Source: JACXTP01 sp963789555 (GTDB taxonomy: Archaea; Thermoplasmatota; Thermoplasmata; Methanomassiliicoccales; UBA472). From it: a DNA stretch of 64,000 nt. The notes below the pieces were generated by a model, which saw only the letters and a program-made list of their open reading frames with translations, had not been told where the DNA came from and did no database searches. Within the stretch, counting starts at the first letter, position 1. Each line of letters starts with the position of its first letter. The DNA is taken from NCBI GenBank assembly GCA_963789555.1, contig CAWBKY010000010.1, forward strand, positions 62,001 to 126,000, given 5' to 3'. The position numbers were made by a program, and so were the translations under genes. Positions 45,208-53,958 of this stretch are shown here, piece after piece.

Positions 45208-46225
45208 TCATTTGGCCAGCCCGATGGCCTTGTCGGTCTTGGCGATGGAGATGGTAGGGTCCTGCTCCAGCTTGCACATGGCCCTGATGCAGTCCACGTT
45301 CTCCGGGACGACGTCGGACTCCTGGTGCACCGCCTGGTAATAGTAGAGGTGGTTGTCCATGACCTTGGTGCCGTCCTTCCAGACCACGATCTCCATCATG
45401 TCGCCCCTGGCCCGACCCATGTCCCGGGCCATTTCCATGACCTGGCCGGTGCCCTTTATCCCGTCCTTGCCTGAGACCAAGCGGACGCGTGGGGCCTTTT
45501 TCCAGACGTTCATGACCTCCTCCTCGGTCACCTTGCGCTTCAGGTCCACCGCGATGCAGTGCACGTGCATCAGGGTGGTGGGCGTCACCACCGCCATGGT
45601 CTGGATGGGCAACCATGGCATGATGGTCTGCACGTCCGGCCCATGATGGGTGGGCAACTTGAGCGAGGGCTCGATGGAGTTGAGCGGAGAGCCCCTCCGG
45701 TCGGACGGGTCGGCGCCGCGCCGGATCAACGATGCGATGACCCTCTCCACGCCGAACTCCTTGTCGATGGGGAACAGGGTGCGCACCAGGCCAGTGGTGT
45801 TGCAGGAGACGACGCGCACGAAGCGGGCGCCCCAGGACTCATGATAGTTGGCGAGGGCGTTGAAAGAGATGCCAGCTATGCCGTGCTCCTCCCCTCCTTG
45901 GAATATCGCCTTGACCCCCGCCTGCCTCATATTTGGCCTTGTACTGCGCGCCGATGCCGCCCGGGGTGGTGTCGATGATGATGTCGACCTTCTTCAGCAG
46001 GTCGTCCAGTGTGCCAGCGCACTTGTAGCCGGCCTTGTCGAACTCGCCAACGTCCTCCAGGCAAGCCCCGTACAGGGGGAACCCTTCCGCCACCGCCTGC
46101 TTGGCCTCGTAGCTGGGCCTGGTCTTGGTGACCCCGACGATCTCCATATCGTCCTGCTTGGAAACCGCCCAGGCCGCCCTCTTTCCGATGGTCCCGTAAC
46201 CGTTGACGCCTACCTTCACCTTCAT
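45208..46225 (-). CDS. gap: Type II glyceraldehyde-3-phosphate dehydrogenase (one frameshift)
   Basis: About 338 residues of the archaeal GAPDH family. KVKVGVNGYGTIGKRAAWAV is the Rossmann start; DIIIDTTPGGIGAQYKAKYEAG precedes a single-base shift near 45927; RVVSCNTTGLVRTL holds the catalytic Cys; MTTHHGPD-like THHGPDVQTIMPWLPIQTMAVVTPTTLMHVH follows. It oxidises glyceraldehyde-3-phosphate with NAD(P). ATG 46225 gives the family start. Confidence 0.9.
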
Positions 46226-46310
46226 GACCGCTACTCTCCATCCCCGGTTATTACCTCGGGTAATATCTGCCTTTTGATTGCCCCGACGAAAGCATCGTGC
46301 TAACTGGCCA

Positions 46311-46624
46311 TCACTTGGGGATGATGTATACCTTGGGCGCCATCTTGATGGCATAGAAGATGAAGGGGACGAAGACCATCGTGAGCAGGATGATGGGCCA
46401 CTTGTCCTCCCCGATCAAGATCATGGCGATGGAGATGACGGCGATGACAAAGCCCAGGAGCAGGAGGCAGCGGCTGGCGAACGACACCACGTCCTCCTCC
46501 TTTATCTGCACGTTGGGGTCCTCCTTGTAGAAAGGGACCGCCTTGATGCCCCGGGCCCTTACCACCAGGCCGTAGACTATCAGTCCCAACCGAAAACCAG
46601 TAAGATGTAGGAGAACACCAACAT
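46311..46624 (-). CDS. Small membrane protein (one frameshift)
   Basis: About 104 residues. ATG 46624 (MLVFSYILLVFG) gives a first hydrophobic segment that joins, after a shift near 46588, to LIVYGLVVRARGIKAVPFYKEDPNVQIKEEDVVSFASR, and then two more hydrophobic segments (LLLLGFVIAVISIAMIL and PIILLTMVFVPFIFYAI). Probably three transmembrane helices. Family not recognised. Confidence 0.55.
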
Positions 46625-46657
46625 AGATCTTGACCGGAAAAGGGAAATCCGTGGTCT

Positions 46658-46694
46658 GATAAAAATATATGTGATGAGGGGGAGCCTCCCCCTC
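46658..46694 (-). terminator. Hairpin terminator after the DUF5654 gene
   Basis: On the minus strand a GAGGGGGA-GGC-TCCCCCTC inverted repeat (46676-46694) is followed by atatatttttat. It ends the leftward DUF5654 transcript; the same AT-rich tract probably provides the TATA box for the next leftward gene (start 46624). Confidence 0.6.
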
Positions 46695-46707
46695 GTTTGA
46701 AAATAGT

Positions 46708-46971
46708 TTACTTCTTTATTTTCTCATCGATCTTCATGTCCGCGGCCTTGGCCTTCGCAGCGGCCCGTGCGATCACGATGATGGCGATCACTGCGATTAT
46801 GGTCACGATGACCGCATATATCATCAATGCGATCCAACCTTGACCAGTATCAAGATATTCATTTACAAGGGCTACTATCGCCGAGTTCCAGGCCAAAGCG
46901 GCCAACACACCGAATGCCGCCGTCATCAGGGCAGCGATGGTCTCGATCACTTGTGTTCTTAAACTTGCCAT
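46708..46971 (-). CDS. DUF5654-family small membrane protein
   Basis: 87 residues. ETIAALMTAAFGVLAALAWNSAIVALV is the family's conserved helix with AAFG and LAWN, followed by a second long hydrophobic helix (WIALMIYAVIVTIIAVIAIIVIA) and a charged tail. A GGAGGAATG-like site precedes the ATG. Widely present in archaea; function unknown. Confidence 0.75.
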   Translation of the reverse strand: MASLRTQVIETIAALMTAAFGVLAALAWNSAIVALVNEYLDTGQGWIALMIYAVIVTIIAVIAIIVIARAAAKAKAADMKIDEKIKK

Positions 46972-47213
46972 TCAATCATTCCTCCTTAGGGAAAAATCCC
47001 AATGAAGTTATCGATAATCCTCCCATATTATGATTTTATTGCTGTAATGGAAGTGTACTGGGAGCGCGATTGATATCGGATGGAGTCTTCAAGTACTCTC
47101 CGGATGTCCTCCTCTGGTGCGCTTATACTGGTCTCTTGAAAATCATAGATTCGATGATTCTCTGACAATGTCCGGTCGCAGATTTTAATAGCGGTAGCAT
47201 GATTTGTGGGCGG
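46972..47213 (+). other. Divergent intergenic region
   Basis: 242 bp without a credible gene. It holds a small inverted repeat AATCAT-agattcg-ATGATT (about 47143-47161) and a TATA-like gattttaata (47181-47190), whose centre is about 28 bp before ATG 47214, suggesting a leaderless transcript for the radical SAM gene. Confidence 0.45.
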
Positions 47214-48156
47214 ATGTCCAAGTTAAAGGCGGCAGGTCAATATCGGCTACTATGCCAAGTGGTTCATGCTCAGCAAGGTGGGACGGAAGAACCCATTGGT
47301 CAACACCATGCTGATCAACTACGATTGCAACCTGCGCTGCAAGCACTGCAGCGTCCACGAGAACATAGACAAGCTGCCTGGCCCCCGCACCATACCTTAC
47401 GACATGGCGGTGCGGGAGCTGGAGAAGAAGTTCGAGGAAGGAGCGCGGGTGGCGTTCTTCGAAGGCGGGGAGCCCACCTTATGGAAGGACGGGGACAAGG
47501 ACCTGGGCGACCTCATCCAAGCGGCAAAAAAGGTCGGTTACTTCGTCACAGGCTACACCACCAACGGCACCAATGTGATATTCGAGCAGAGCGACGTCAT
47601 CTCCGTCTCGTTGGACGGCCCAAGGGAGGTGCACGACCGCATCCGAGGACCGGGCGTCTTCGACCAACTGATGGCCAATCTGGCCAGGACGGAACATCAG
47701 AACATCTTCGCCAACATGGTGGTCATGCAGGAGAACAAGGACGCGCTGAAGGGAACGCTGGAAGCGGTGCAGGCCAGCGGCCGGATAAATGGCCTGATGA
47801 TCAATTTCCTCACCCCGCCGCCGATATCCCAGGCCTTGTCCTTGGAGGAGAAGCGAAAGGTGGTGGAGGAGGCCATGGCCTTGAAGAAGCAGGGCTACCC
47901 GGTGCTCAACACCAATAGCGCATTGAAGGAGCTGCTCATCGAGGACTATGAGAAGAGATGCCCGGCCTGGGCCTCGGCCTTCGTCCTGCCCGGCCCGACC
48001 TACTTCTATGGCTGCCCCATGCGCGGCACCGAGGCCTGCAAGCAATGCGGCTTCGACGCGGTGCGGGAGTACTCGCTCATCGTCAGGGGCAACCCGTTCG
48101 CCATCTCGCAGATGTCAGGGCGTTTCGCCTTGAGCGGGAAGAGGAGAAAGGTCTAA
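47214..48156 (+). CDS. Radical SAM protein with C-terminal Cys motif (one frameshift)
   Basis: About 314 residues. The SAM-cluster motif is LINYDCNLRCKHCSVHENID (CxxxCxxC). FEGGEPTLWKD is the GGE motif, TGYTTNGTN and SVSLDGPREVHDRIRG follow. The C-terminus has YGCPMRGTEACKQCGFDAVREYSLI, four Cys that may hold an auxiliary cluster as in SPASM-type enzymes. ATG 47214 (MSKLKA) is joined to VNIGYYAKWFMLSKVG by a one-base shift near 47236; ATG 47266 is the alternative. It converges on the UbiA-LuxC-LuxE operon. Substrate unknown. Confidence 0.8.
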
Positions 48157-48181
48157 GAGGTCAGAGGCCAAACCTACTTCC

Positions 48182-48403
48182 ATGAAGGAAGGGTTTTGGT
48201 CCGAGGTCCTGAAGCTGTTGCTTTGGATCGGGGCGTTGTTGGCCTTGCCCGTTCTGATCATCGGTTCATATCCATTTGACCCAGTGAATGTGAACAATGA
48301 TTGGGCCGTCTATTTTTTTGCGGCCGATCTGGTCCTGATCGTCGTCGTGGTGGCCTTTTTCCTATTCAAGATGATCCGGCGGAACGACCCGGTCAGCCCG
48401 TGA
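48182..48403 (+). CDS. Small two-helix membrane protein
   Basis: 73 residues with two hydrophobic helices (LKLLLWIGALLALPVLIIGSY and AVYFFAADLVLIVVVVAFFLF) and a charged end. It follows the radical SAM gene by 25 bp. Its end overlaps the convergent UbiA gene by 11 bp. Family not recognised. Confidence 0.55.
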   Translation: MKEGFWSEVLKLLLWIGALLALPVLIIGSYPFDPVNVNNDWAVYFFAADLVLIVVVVAFFLFKMIRRNDPVSP

Positions 48404-49371
48404 TATAGTTCTCGACGGCGAAACCGATGGCGACGGCCACCACCACCAGGATCTCGTGCCCGGTGGCGATCTTGAGCATCTCGGGCACAGGCCGCACCCA
48501 GCGGAACTTGTCCTCCTTGGCCTGGAACATCTTGGCCATGCGCACCGCCACAGGGAGGGTGAGGAACAGCACCAGGTAATGCAGGCCGAAAAGGACCACC
48601 AGACGCTCCGCACAGGACATACATCACTCCCAGGAGCCAGACCGTGATCCGGGCCGAGCCTTCCTGGCCGAAGCGGACGCTGAAGTCCTTCTCCCCGGCC
48701 GCCTTGTGGGCATCATATCCGGACATCTGGTCCACCGCGCGCATGAGCATGACCGCGATGCCGACGGTAATGGCGATGATGACCATCTCCCAGTTCAGCT
48801 CCGGGACGATGACGTAGAAGGTGAAGTACGACATCAACGCGAAGGAAAGGAACACGTCCAGCTCGCCGAAGCCCCTGGCCCCCAGGTTCAGCGGCGGTGC
48901 GGTGTAGAAGTAGCTCAGGAAGAAGGCCACCGCCCCCATGACCAGGACCACCCAGCCGCCGTAGTAGATGATGGGCAATGCGATGAGCGCCGCCGCCACC
49001 GCTATGATCGCGAGAATGGCCTTCCCTTGCCGCTCGGTGATCTCCCCCTTGTCGAAGGTGTTGCCCATCCAGTAGTACTTGTCGTTGAAGATCTGCTTCA
49101 GCTCCGCCTCGTAGGCGGGATCGAAGGTCTGGAACCGCTTCTGGTCGGCCCCGCTCTTATGGTCGAAGTAGTCGTTGGATAGGTTGACGAACAGGGCGAG
49201 GAGGAAGACGTCAAGCGGGATCAGCAGGGCCAGCAGCCAATCGTCTGTGATGGTCAGGGCGAAGGCCGCCCCGGTCACGGATGCCAGCACGAAGGGGATG
49301 GTGTAGTAGAGCCTCAAAACGTTCCTGGCCAGGTCCCAGCGCGTCCTCACTTCGTATGCCATGGAATCCAT
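48393..49371 (-). CDS. UbiA-family prenyltransferase (one frameshift)
   Basis: About 325 residues, polytopic. The first prenyl-diphosphate motif is NLSNDYFDHKSGAD and the second is DQMSGYDAHKAAGEKDFSVRFG; together they bind two Mg ions. A shift near 48625 joins the last two helices (LVVLFGLHYLVLFLTLPVAV, and a final helix ending AVENYITG). The pattern is nearest MenA/UbiA-type enzymes that prenylate an aromatic or other acceptor. Last gene of the leftward LuxE-LuxC-epimerase-UbiA operon. Confidence 0.82.
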
Positions 49372-49426
49372 CCTCGGCTAGCCGCAGAAATGGGGATTCC
49401 TCATATAACCGTTTCCGAGCCCCGGC

Positions 49427-50422
49427 CTAGGCAGGTGGAAGGAACCCGTTCTTGCGATACCATTCGATGGTCTCCGCCAATCCCGCCCTCAGATCGTGCT
49501 GGGGCTCGTACCCCAGCTCCCGTCTCGCCCTCTCGATGCTGTACGCCCTGTCGGTGGTCAATGCGTCGATGGTGCTGGTCCTCATCAGGAAGCTGTCCTT
49601 GCCCCTGATCCGTTGGCCAACTGCACCGGGGCCACCATCGCCTTGGCCAGGAACGCCGGTATGTGACCTTTGGGGGGTGGCACGCCCTTCAGCTCGGAGA
49701 GCATGTGGTAGACCTCGTCGTAGGTGTAGGAGCGCTTGTCGCTGATGATATAGGTCCGACCGCTGGCGGCCTCCCTCCTCTCCAATGCCAGACGGAAGGC
49801 CAGGGCGACGTCCTTGACGTGGACGAACTGGATCAGGTTCTTCCCGCTCCCGATGAGGTATCGAGTGGAGCGCCGATCGCCATACGTGACTATGGTCCAA
49901 TAGGAGACGTCATCGACGTTGCCAGGCCCATAGATGCCCGGAGGGACGCAGCACGGTCCAGCCCATCGGTCCGGAGAGCTCCCTCACCAACCTTTCGGCA
50001 TCCACCTTGGACCGGCCATAATCGTACTGGGGCCGCAGCTCGCTCTCCTCGTCGCCGATGCCTTGCACCGGTCCGATGGCCTCGGTGCTGCTGCAGTAGA
50101 GGAGATGTCCCACCCCCTCGCTACGACAGGCCTTCACAAGCGCCTCGGTGGCATCGACGTTCAGCTTGCGATATAGCTCCTTTTGACCCATGAAGGTGTA
50201 ATAGGCGGCCAAATGCACCACCGCATCCATGCCGCTCACCGCCTCGGACATGCCCTCCGGTTGGGCCAGATCGAATGACCGTTTGATGATGCCAGATCGT
50301 TCCAGTCGGGAGGTGTCGCTCCCGTTCCGCGCAGCCGCGATCACCTCATGACCGTGGGCGCGAAGCTCCTCCACCACATATCCTCCCAGGAAGCCGGTGG
50401 CGCCGGTCACCAGTACTCTCAA
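49427..50422 (-). CDS. NAD-dependent epimerase/dehydratase (extended SDR; two frameshifts)
   Basis: About 331 residues. The NAD loop is MRVLVTGATGFLGGYVVEEL, the catalytic region has CSSTEAIGP and the YxxxK in YDYGRSKVDAE. After a shift near 49945 it reads RYLIGSGKNLIQFVHVKDVALAF and RTYIISDKRSYTYDEVYHML; after another near 49608, STIDALTTDRAYSIERARRELGYEPQHDL and the end RKNGFLPPA. It resembles 3-beta-hydroxysteroid/dihydroflavonol-type reductases. Its ATG overlaps the LuxC stop codon. Confidence 0.82.
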
Positions 50423-51876
50423 GCCCCATCCTCCGTCAATCGGTTCCGGTCCCGGCGGTACACGGTGTAGGTGAAGGGCAGCGCCAGGGAGATGCCGTCA
50501 TAGGGCTCCAGGGCCGAGCGCATGTACATGTCGCCCACCGGCACGATGCGATAGACCCCGATCCTGGCCAGGGAACGGGAGATCGCGTCCTGGCGATCAT
50601 CTGGCACGGCAAGCCCGACCGTCTGCACCTTGTCGATGCCTTGGAAGGCCAGGTCGGATGGGAGCCCGGAGATCAACCGTAGGCCGCCCGCCTCGTCCTC
50701 CAGGACCACCAATTCGATGAAGCGCCTTCGGGCGTGGAGGCCCATGCCTGGGAACTGGGCCATGGCATTGCCGAGCGAGGAGCGTCCCTTCGATATCACC
50801 ACGGTCCAAGGGTTATCGGCCCGCCTCGAGGAGAGGACGAACGCCCCGCCCAACTGCAGCGCTCGGCGATAGTTGTTCAAGGCGAACAGCCGCCCCTCGT
50901 CAAGGGACAGAGGGAAGTCCTGACCGATGCGGTCAAGATGGTTGGCGAGCTTGGCTGCGAACTCCTTGGCATTGGCCATGTCGCCGATGAAGACCCATGC
51001 CGTGGGCGAGGAGCACAGCTGCTGGTCGTAGAGCAGCATATTGAGGGCCAGCCCGTCGGCCGCATCCTCCGTGACCGCCTCCTGCTCAATCCAGGCCACT
51101 CCGGTCAGCGGACCGTTGATGATGAGCCGGGGTCGGTGGCGGTTCTCCGCGACCTTCTTCGCTACGACGGAACGGGCCGGCTCGCCGCCCCAGAAGTTGA
51201 TCACGCCTACGGCGGAGCGGGTGAGGACGTGGTCCAAGGCGGGGCTGTCATGGGAGAGGTAGCTGACCACCAACGCCTTCCGCATCGCCTCCTTGGCCAG
51301 GGTGGGCGGGACCCTCTCGATGGTCCTGAGCACCGCAATCACCCCGTCGTAATTGGCGAGCGACGGCTTGAGCAAGGTCATGTTCCCTGTGACCAAGGAT
51401 AGGACGGTGGGGATCAGGGTGGGCACGATGGAGTTGCCCGAGCTGATTATGAACACCGGACCTGCCGGCCGGTGCAGGAACGATTCGTTGGCGTCCACCT
51501 CCTTGAACCGCTCCAACGCCATCGGTCCTCCGATGAGGGAGGCCATGAGGTTCCGTTCCAGGTTGGATGCGCTCAGCACCGAGGGCACCAACGACAGCTC
51601 CAGGTCGATCAGGTTCTCCGAATACCCCGTGCTCTTGGCCAGGTCGGCCCTCAGCCCGTCATAGGCCCCCTCCTCGTAATCCTGGTACCAGGCCTTGCCC
51701 ATGGCGTCAATGACGTCCAGCCGGGACTGCAACGATAGCGAGGACAGCTCATCCTGCACCACGGAGGCGGTCGCCAACACCTGGTCCACACCCTTGATGG
51801 TGAGCTCGGCCACGTGGTGGGGCGGAACTCCTTCCACTTGGTCCAGTGGTTCACCGTGGTGATATGGCCCTTTCAA
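50419..51876 (-). CDS. LuxC-like acyl-CoA/acyl-protein reductase
   Basis: About 485 residues, aldehyde dehydrogenase-like. FIISSGNSIVPTLIPTVLSLVTGNMTLLKPS is the cofactor-binding segment; VGVINFWGGEPARS and DQQLCSSPTAWVFIG follow, where the Cys of LCSSP is the likely catalytic nucleophile (LuxC 'QQxCxSP'). It would reduce a thioester-linked acyl group to an aldehyde. TTG 51876 follows a strong AGGGAGGGGGAG site and overlaps the LuxE stop (TTGA). The substrate in an archaeon with isoprenoid lipids is unclear. Confidence 0.82.
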   Translation of the reverse strand: MKGPYHHGEPLDQVEGVPPHHVAELTIKGVDQVLATASVVQDELSSLSLQSRLDVIDAMGKAWYQDYEEGAYDGLRADLAKSTGYSENLIDLELSLVPSVLSASNLERNLMASLIGGPMALERFKEVDANESFLHRPAGPVFIISSGNSIVPTLIPTVLSLVTGNMTLLKPSLANYDGVIAVLRTIERVPPTLAKEAMRKALVVSYLSHDSPALDHVLTRSAVGVINFWGGEPARSVVAKKVAENRHRPRLIINGPLTGVAWIEQEAVTEDAADGLALNMLLYDQQLCSSPTAWVFIGDMANAKEFAAKLANHLDRIGQDFPLSLDEGRLFALNNYRRALQLGGAFVLSSRRADNPWTVVISKGRSSLGNAMAQFPGMGLHARRRFIELVVLEDEAGGLRLISGLPSDLAFQGIDKVQTVGLAVPDDRQDAISRSLARIGVYRIVPVGDMYMRSALEPYDGISLALPFTYTVYRRDRNRLTEDGA

Positions 51877-53148
51877 GCTCCCCCTCCCTTGACCATCATC
51901 TCCTCCAAGGTGCCTCCGCAGGCCCGCTGCATCTCCCACCCTTCCTGGACGGTCAGTCTGCGCCGATAGACGAACTCCCGACCGTAAAAATTTGAGGAGG
52001 GCTTGGAGGACATGACGTCACCGGGGTAGAAGCATTCCAGCCAGGAAGTGACGAAGGGGTTGAAGATGCCTAGGATGCCATCACAACCTGTGCCCTCGAG
52101 GACATCGAAGTTCGTGGGGTCCATGAGGAAGACCTCGGCCAGGGGATGAGGGAGCCTTGTCCATCGTCCCCTCCCGATCGATGAGGGCGGTGAGGGTCTC
52201 GGTCATGCCCAGCACGTCCATGAAAGGTACTGGCACCTCCTTTCCCGAACGGTCCTTGGCATTGAAGTTCCTTCGAGCGTCCGTGACGATCTGTGCGTAG
52301 GGGGGGAGGTCGACGAAACCCTTGGAACCACCTCCGGTCACCACCATGCCGCCCTTGCCCAGGCGTATCGGGGGGGCACCGGTCATGGCCTTGGACATGG
52401 TGCGCTTCAGAGCACCCATATCATCGAAACGCTTGCCCAGCAGATGGACGCCAGCGGGAGCGGTGAAGAACAACTTGGGCTCCTTCCTGCTCTTCAGGAA
52501 CCTCATGAGATTGTCCCGGTTCGGGGTGAGCTTCTGCCATGGCGTCCCTGCCTGGTCCTTGTTCTCCAGGTCCATGCCGTAGAGGAGCTCGATACCTTTG
52601 TTCTCCAGCGTGAGGTGGACGAAGGCCACGAAGCTGAGTTTGTAGCGCAGCTCCGGGGCGGCCATGAATAGGGCGATGCCTTCCCCATCCTTCAGGACCC
52701 CTCCGTAGAGGTGCTCGAAAAGGTCGGTGTTGGCCTTCAGCATCAATGCAAGGTCAAGAGGGCTGCGGTAGATGCGCACTGGGTCCTTCCCCGTCGTACC
52801 AGATGATTGGAACGTCTCGCCGCCAGGCTCGAGGTCTCGTATGGTCAGGGGCTTCTGCCCCTCCCCTCTCAGCATTTCGGAGGGTATGGCAAGCCGAGCC
52901 ACGTCTGGCACGGTGGCGCGGGATGGGACGATGTCCAGGCGGTCGAAGAGATCGGCGTAGTGGTCGCTGCGCCGGCGGAAGAAGTCGAGGGAGCTCCGCA
53001 TCAGTTCCATGCGCAGGGAGGCGAGCCGTTCCGCCCCCATGGCGAAAAGGTTCTCCCCGTTCATGACCAGGTCCCAGACCTTGCTGACGTGGGGGTCTTT
53101 GAGCAGTTCGCTCTTCGGTCCCTCCCGTAATATCTCCTCCGACCTCAA
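51873..53148 (-). CDS. LuxE-like acyl-protein synthetase (one frameshift)
   Basis: About 425 residues of the LuxE/acyl-adenylate ligase family. TFQSSGTTGKDPVRIYRSP is the AMP-binding loop; FFTAPAGVHLLGKRFDD, MVVTGGGSKGF and FMDVLGMTETLTALID follow the ANL enzyme order; after a shift near 52142, EVFLMDPTNFDVLEG-like sequence runs to the C-terminus GGTLEEMMVKGGGA. It should activate a carboxylate and pass it to the LuxC reductase. TTG 53148 (MRSEEILREGPKSELL) has GGAGGG upstream; ATG 53166 is the alternative. Confidence 0.8.
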
Positions 53149-53191
53149 ACCTCTCCCTCCGCCCATCGAACCGAATCTGGAAGATAAAACC

Positions 53192-53713
53192 CTATTGGCC
53201 CTTCCCGCCCGCCTTCCCGACCGTGTCCAGTATGAAGCCTTGCTTGGACCGGACATAGGCCTCTCGGTCCTCGCGGTGTATTTTGGCGCTGCGGCGTTTC
53301 AAGTCGGCATACCGCCCTCTCAGGTCTGGATCGTTACGGAGCAGTTCGCGGAAAGCGAGATGGCTGTGCCAATCCTCTCCCCCAAAGGCGACGATGTGCA
53401 AATGATGTGTACGCGGCATGCCCTTGCGGAAGAACACCCTTCTTCCCTCGTCCTCCTGCTCCATATGGACATAGCCCAACGGGCGGACCAGCGGACCGTA
53501 ACGGTCGGCCCCTTCCAGGACCGGCAGGCCGACCATGATGTCGATTATGGGTTTGGCGCAAAGACCAGGTACGGCCGTGCTCCCGATGTGCTCGATGTGC
53601 GGATGGAGAAGGGAGAACGCCTTGGCAAGGATGGCCTCTTCCTTCTCATACAGATACGGCCATTCGTGGTCGTATTCGACCACCTCGATGACATCGCGCG
53701 GGTCCGGACCCAT
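53192..53713 (-). CDS. GrpB-family (UPF0157) nucleotidyltransferase-like protein
   Basis: 173 residues. IEVVEYDHEWPYLYEKEEAIL, IEHIGSTAVPGLCAKPIIDIMVG and THHLHIVAFGGEDWHSHLAFRELLR match GrpB proteins, which have a minimal nucleotidyltransferase fold of unknown function. It starts a leftward run but is 43 bp from LuxE and may be separately expressed. Confidence 0.88.
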   Translation of the reverse strand: MGPDPRDVIEVVEYDHEWPYLYEKEEAILAKAFSLLHPHIEHIGSTAVPGLCAKPIIDIMVGLPVLEGADRYGPLVRPLGYVHMEQEDEGRRVFFRKGMPRTHHLHIVAFGGEDWHSHLAFRELLRNDPDLRGRYADLKRRSAKIHREDREAYVRSKQGFILDTVGKAGGKGQ

Positions 53714-53800
53714 AGAACTGATCAGCGAATTTCATGGAGATAATCCCTCCCATGGTTGGGCCTGAGGTCCCGCTAATATGCAAATGGCATCAAGGAATGC

Positions 53801-53808
53801 TTATATAT
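53801..53808 (+). promoter_or_regulatory. TATA box of the ilvB leader
   Basis: ttatatat is the only strong TATA sequence between grpB and ilvB. A start about 25-28 bp downstream falls at about 53830-53833, on the GTG of the putative leader peptide, leaving about 127 nt of leader before ilvB. Confidence 0.65.
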
Positions 53809-53831
53809 AATGGCGGTCATCCCATTAACCC

Positions 53832-53897
53832 GTGTCAAATCACCACACGCGCGGTAACAGTGTGCTTTTGGTTTCGGGCGTGGTCGTCGTTATTTGA
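53832..53897 (+). CDS. Putative Val/Leu/Ile-rich leader peptide of ilvB
   Basis: A 21-codon frame begins with GTG 53832 and ends TGA 53895-53897. Its last eleven residues are VLLVSGVVVVI: six Val, two Leu and one Ile, the three products of the pathway whose first enzyme is encoded next. The in-frame TAA at 53826-53828 means the frame cannot extend upstream, and the predicted transcription start lies at the GTG, giving a leaderless peptide gene. Composition, position and direction match bacterial ilv attenuator peptides. There is no independent evidence of translation. Confidence 0.6.
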   Translation: MSNHHTRGNSVLLVSGVVVVI

Positions 53898-53951
53898 TAT
53901 GAGGCATCTCTCTGGGAGGGATGTCCTCAAGCATTGTGAGGAAAGGGGTGA
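53898..53951 (+). promoter_or_regulatory. Attenuator-like leader RNA between the leader peptide and ilvB
   Basis: Two adjacent hairpins can form: CATCTCTC/GGGAGGGATG-type pairing over 53905-53923 (8 pairs, one G-T), and TCCTCA (53924-53929) with TGAGGA (53937-53942). The same CCTCA can instead pair with TGAGG at 53900-53904, directly behind the leader-peptide stop codon and within reach of a terminating or stalled ribosome. The downstream hairpin ends just before GGGGTGA (53945-53951), the probable ilvB ribosome-binding site. There is no T-run, so control of ilvB translation initiation seems likelier than intrinsic termination. Confidence 0.5.
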
Positions 53952-53958
53952 AGGTTAG

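Noticed and set aside
53734..53958. A 74-codon frame over the ilvB leader (starting MEIIPPMVGPEVPL)
   Set aside because: It begins upstream of the TATA box, has no family resemblance and its composition looks random. The shorter GTG frame with the Val/Leu/Ile run fits the promoter position much better.
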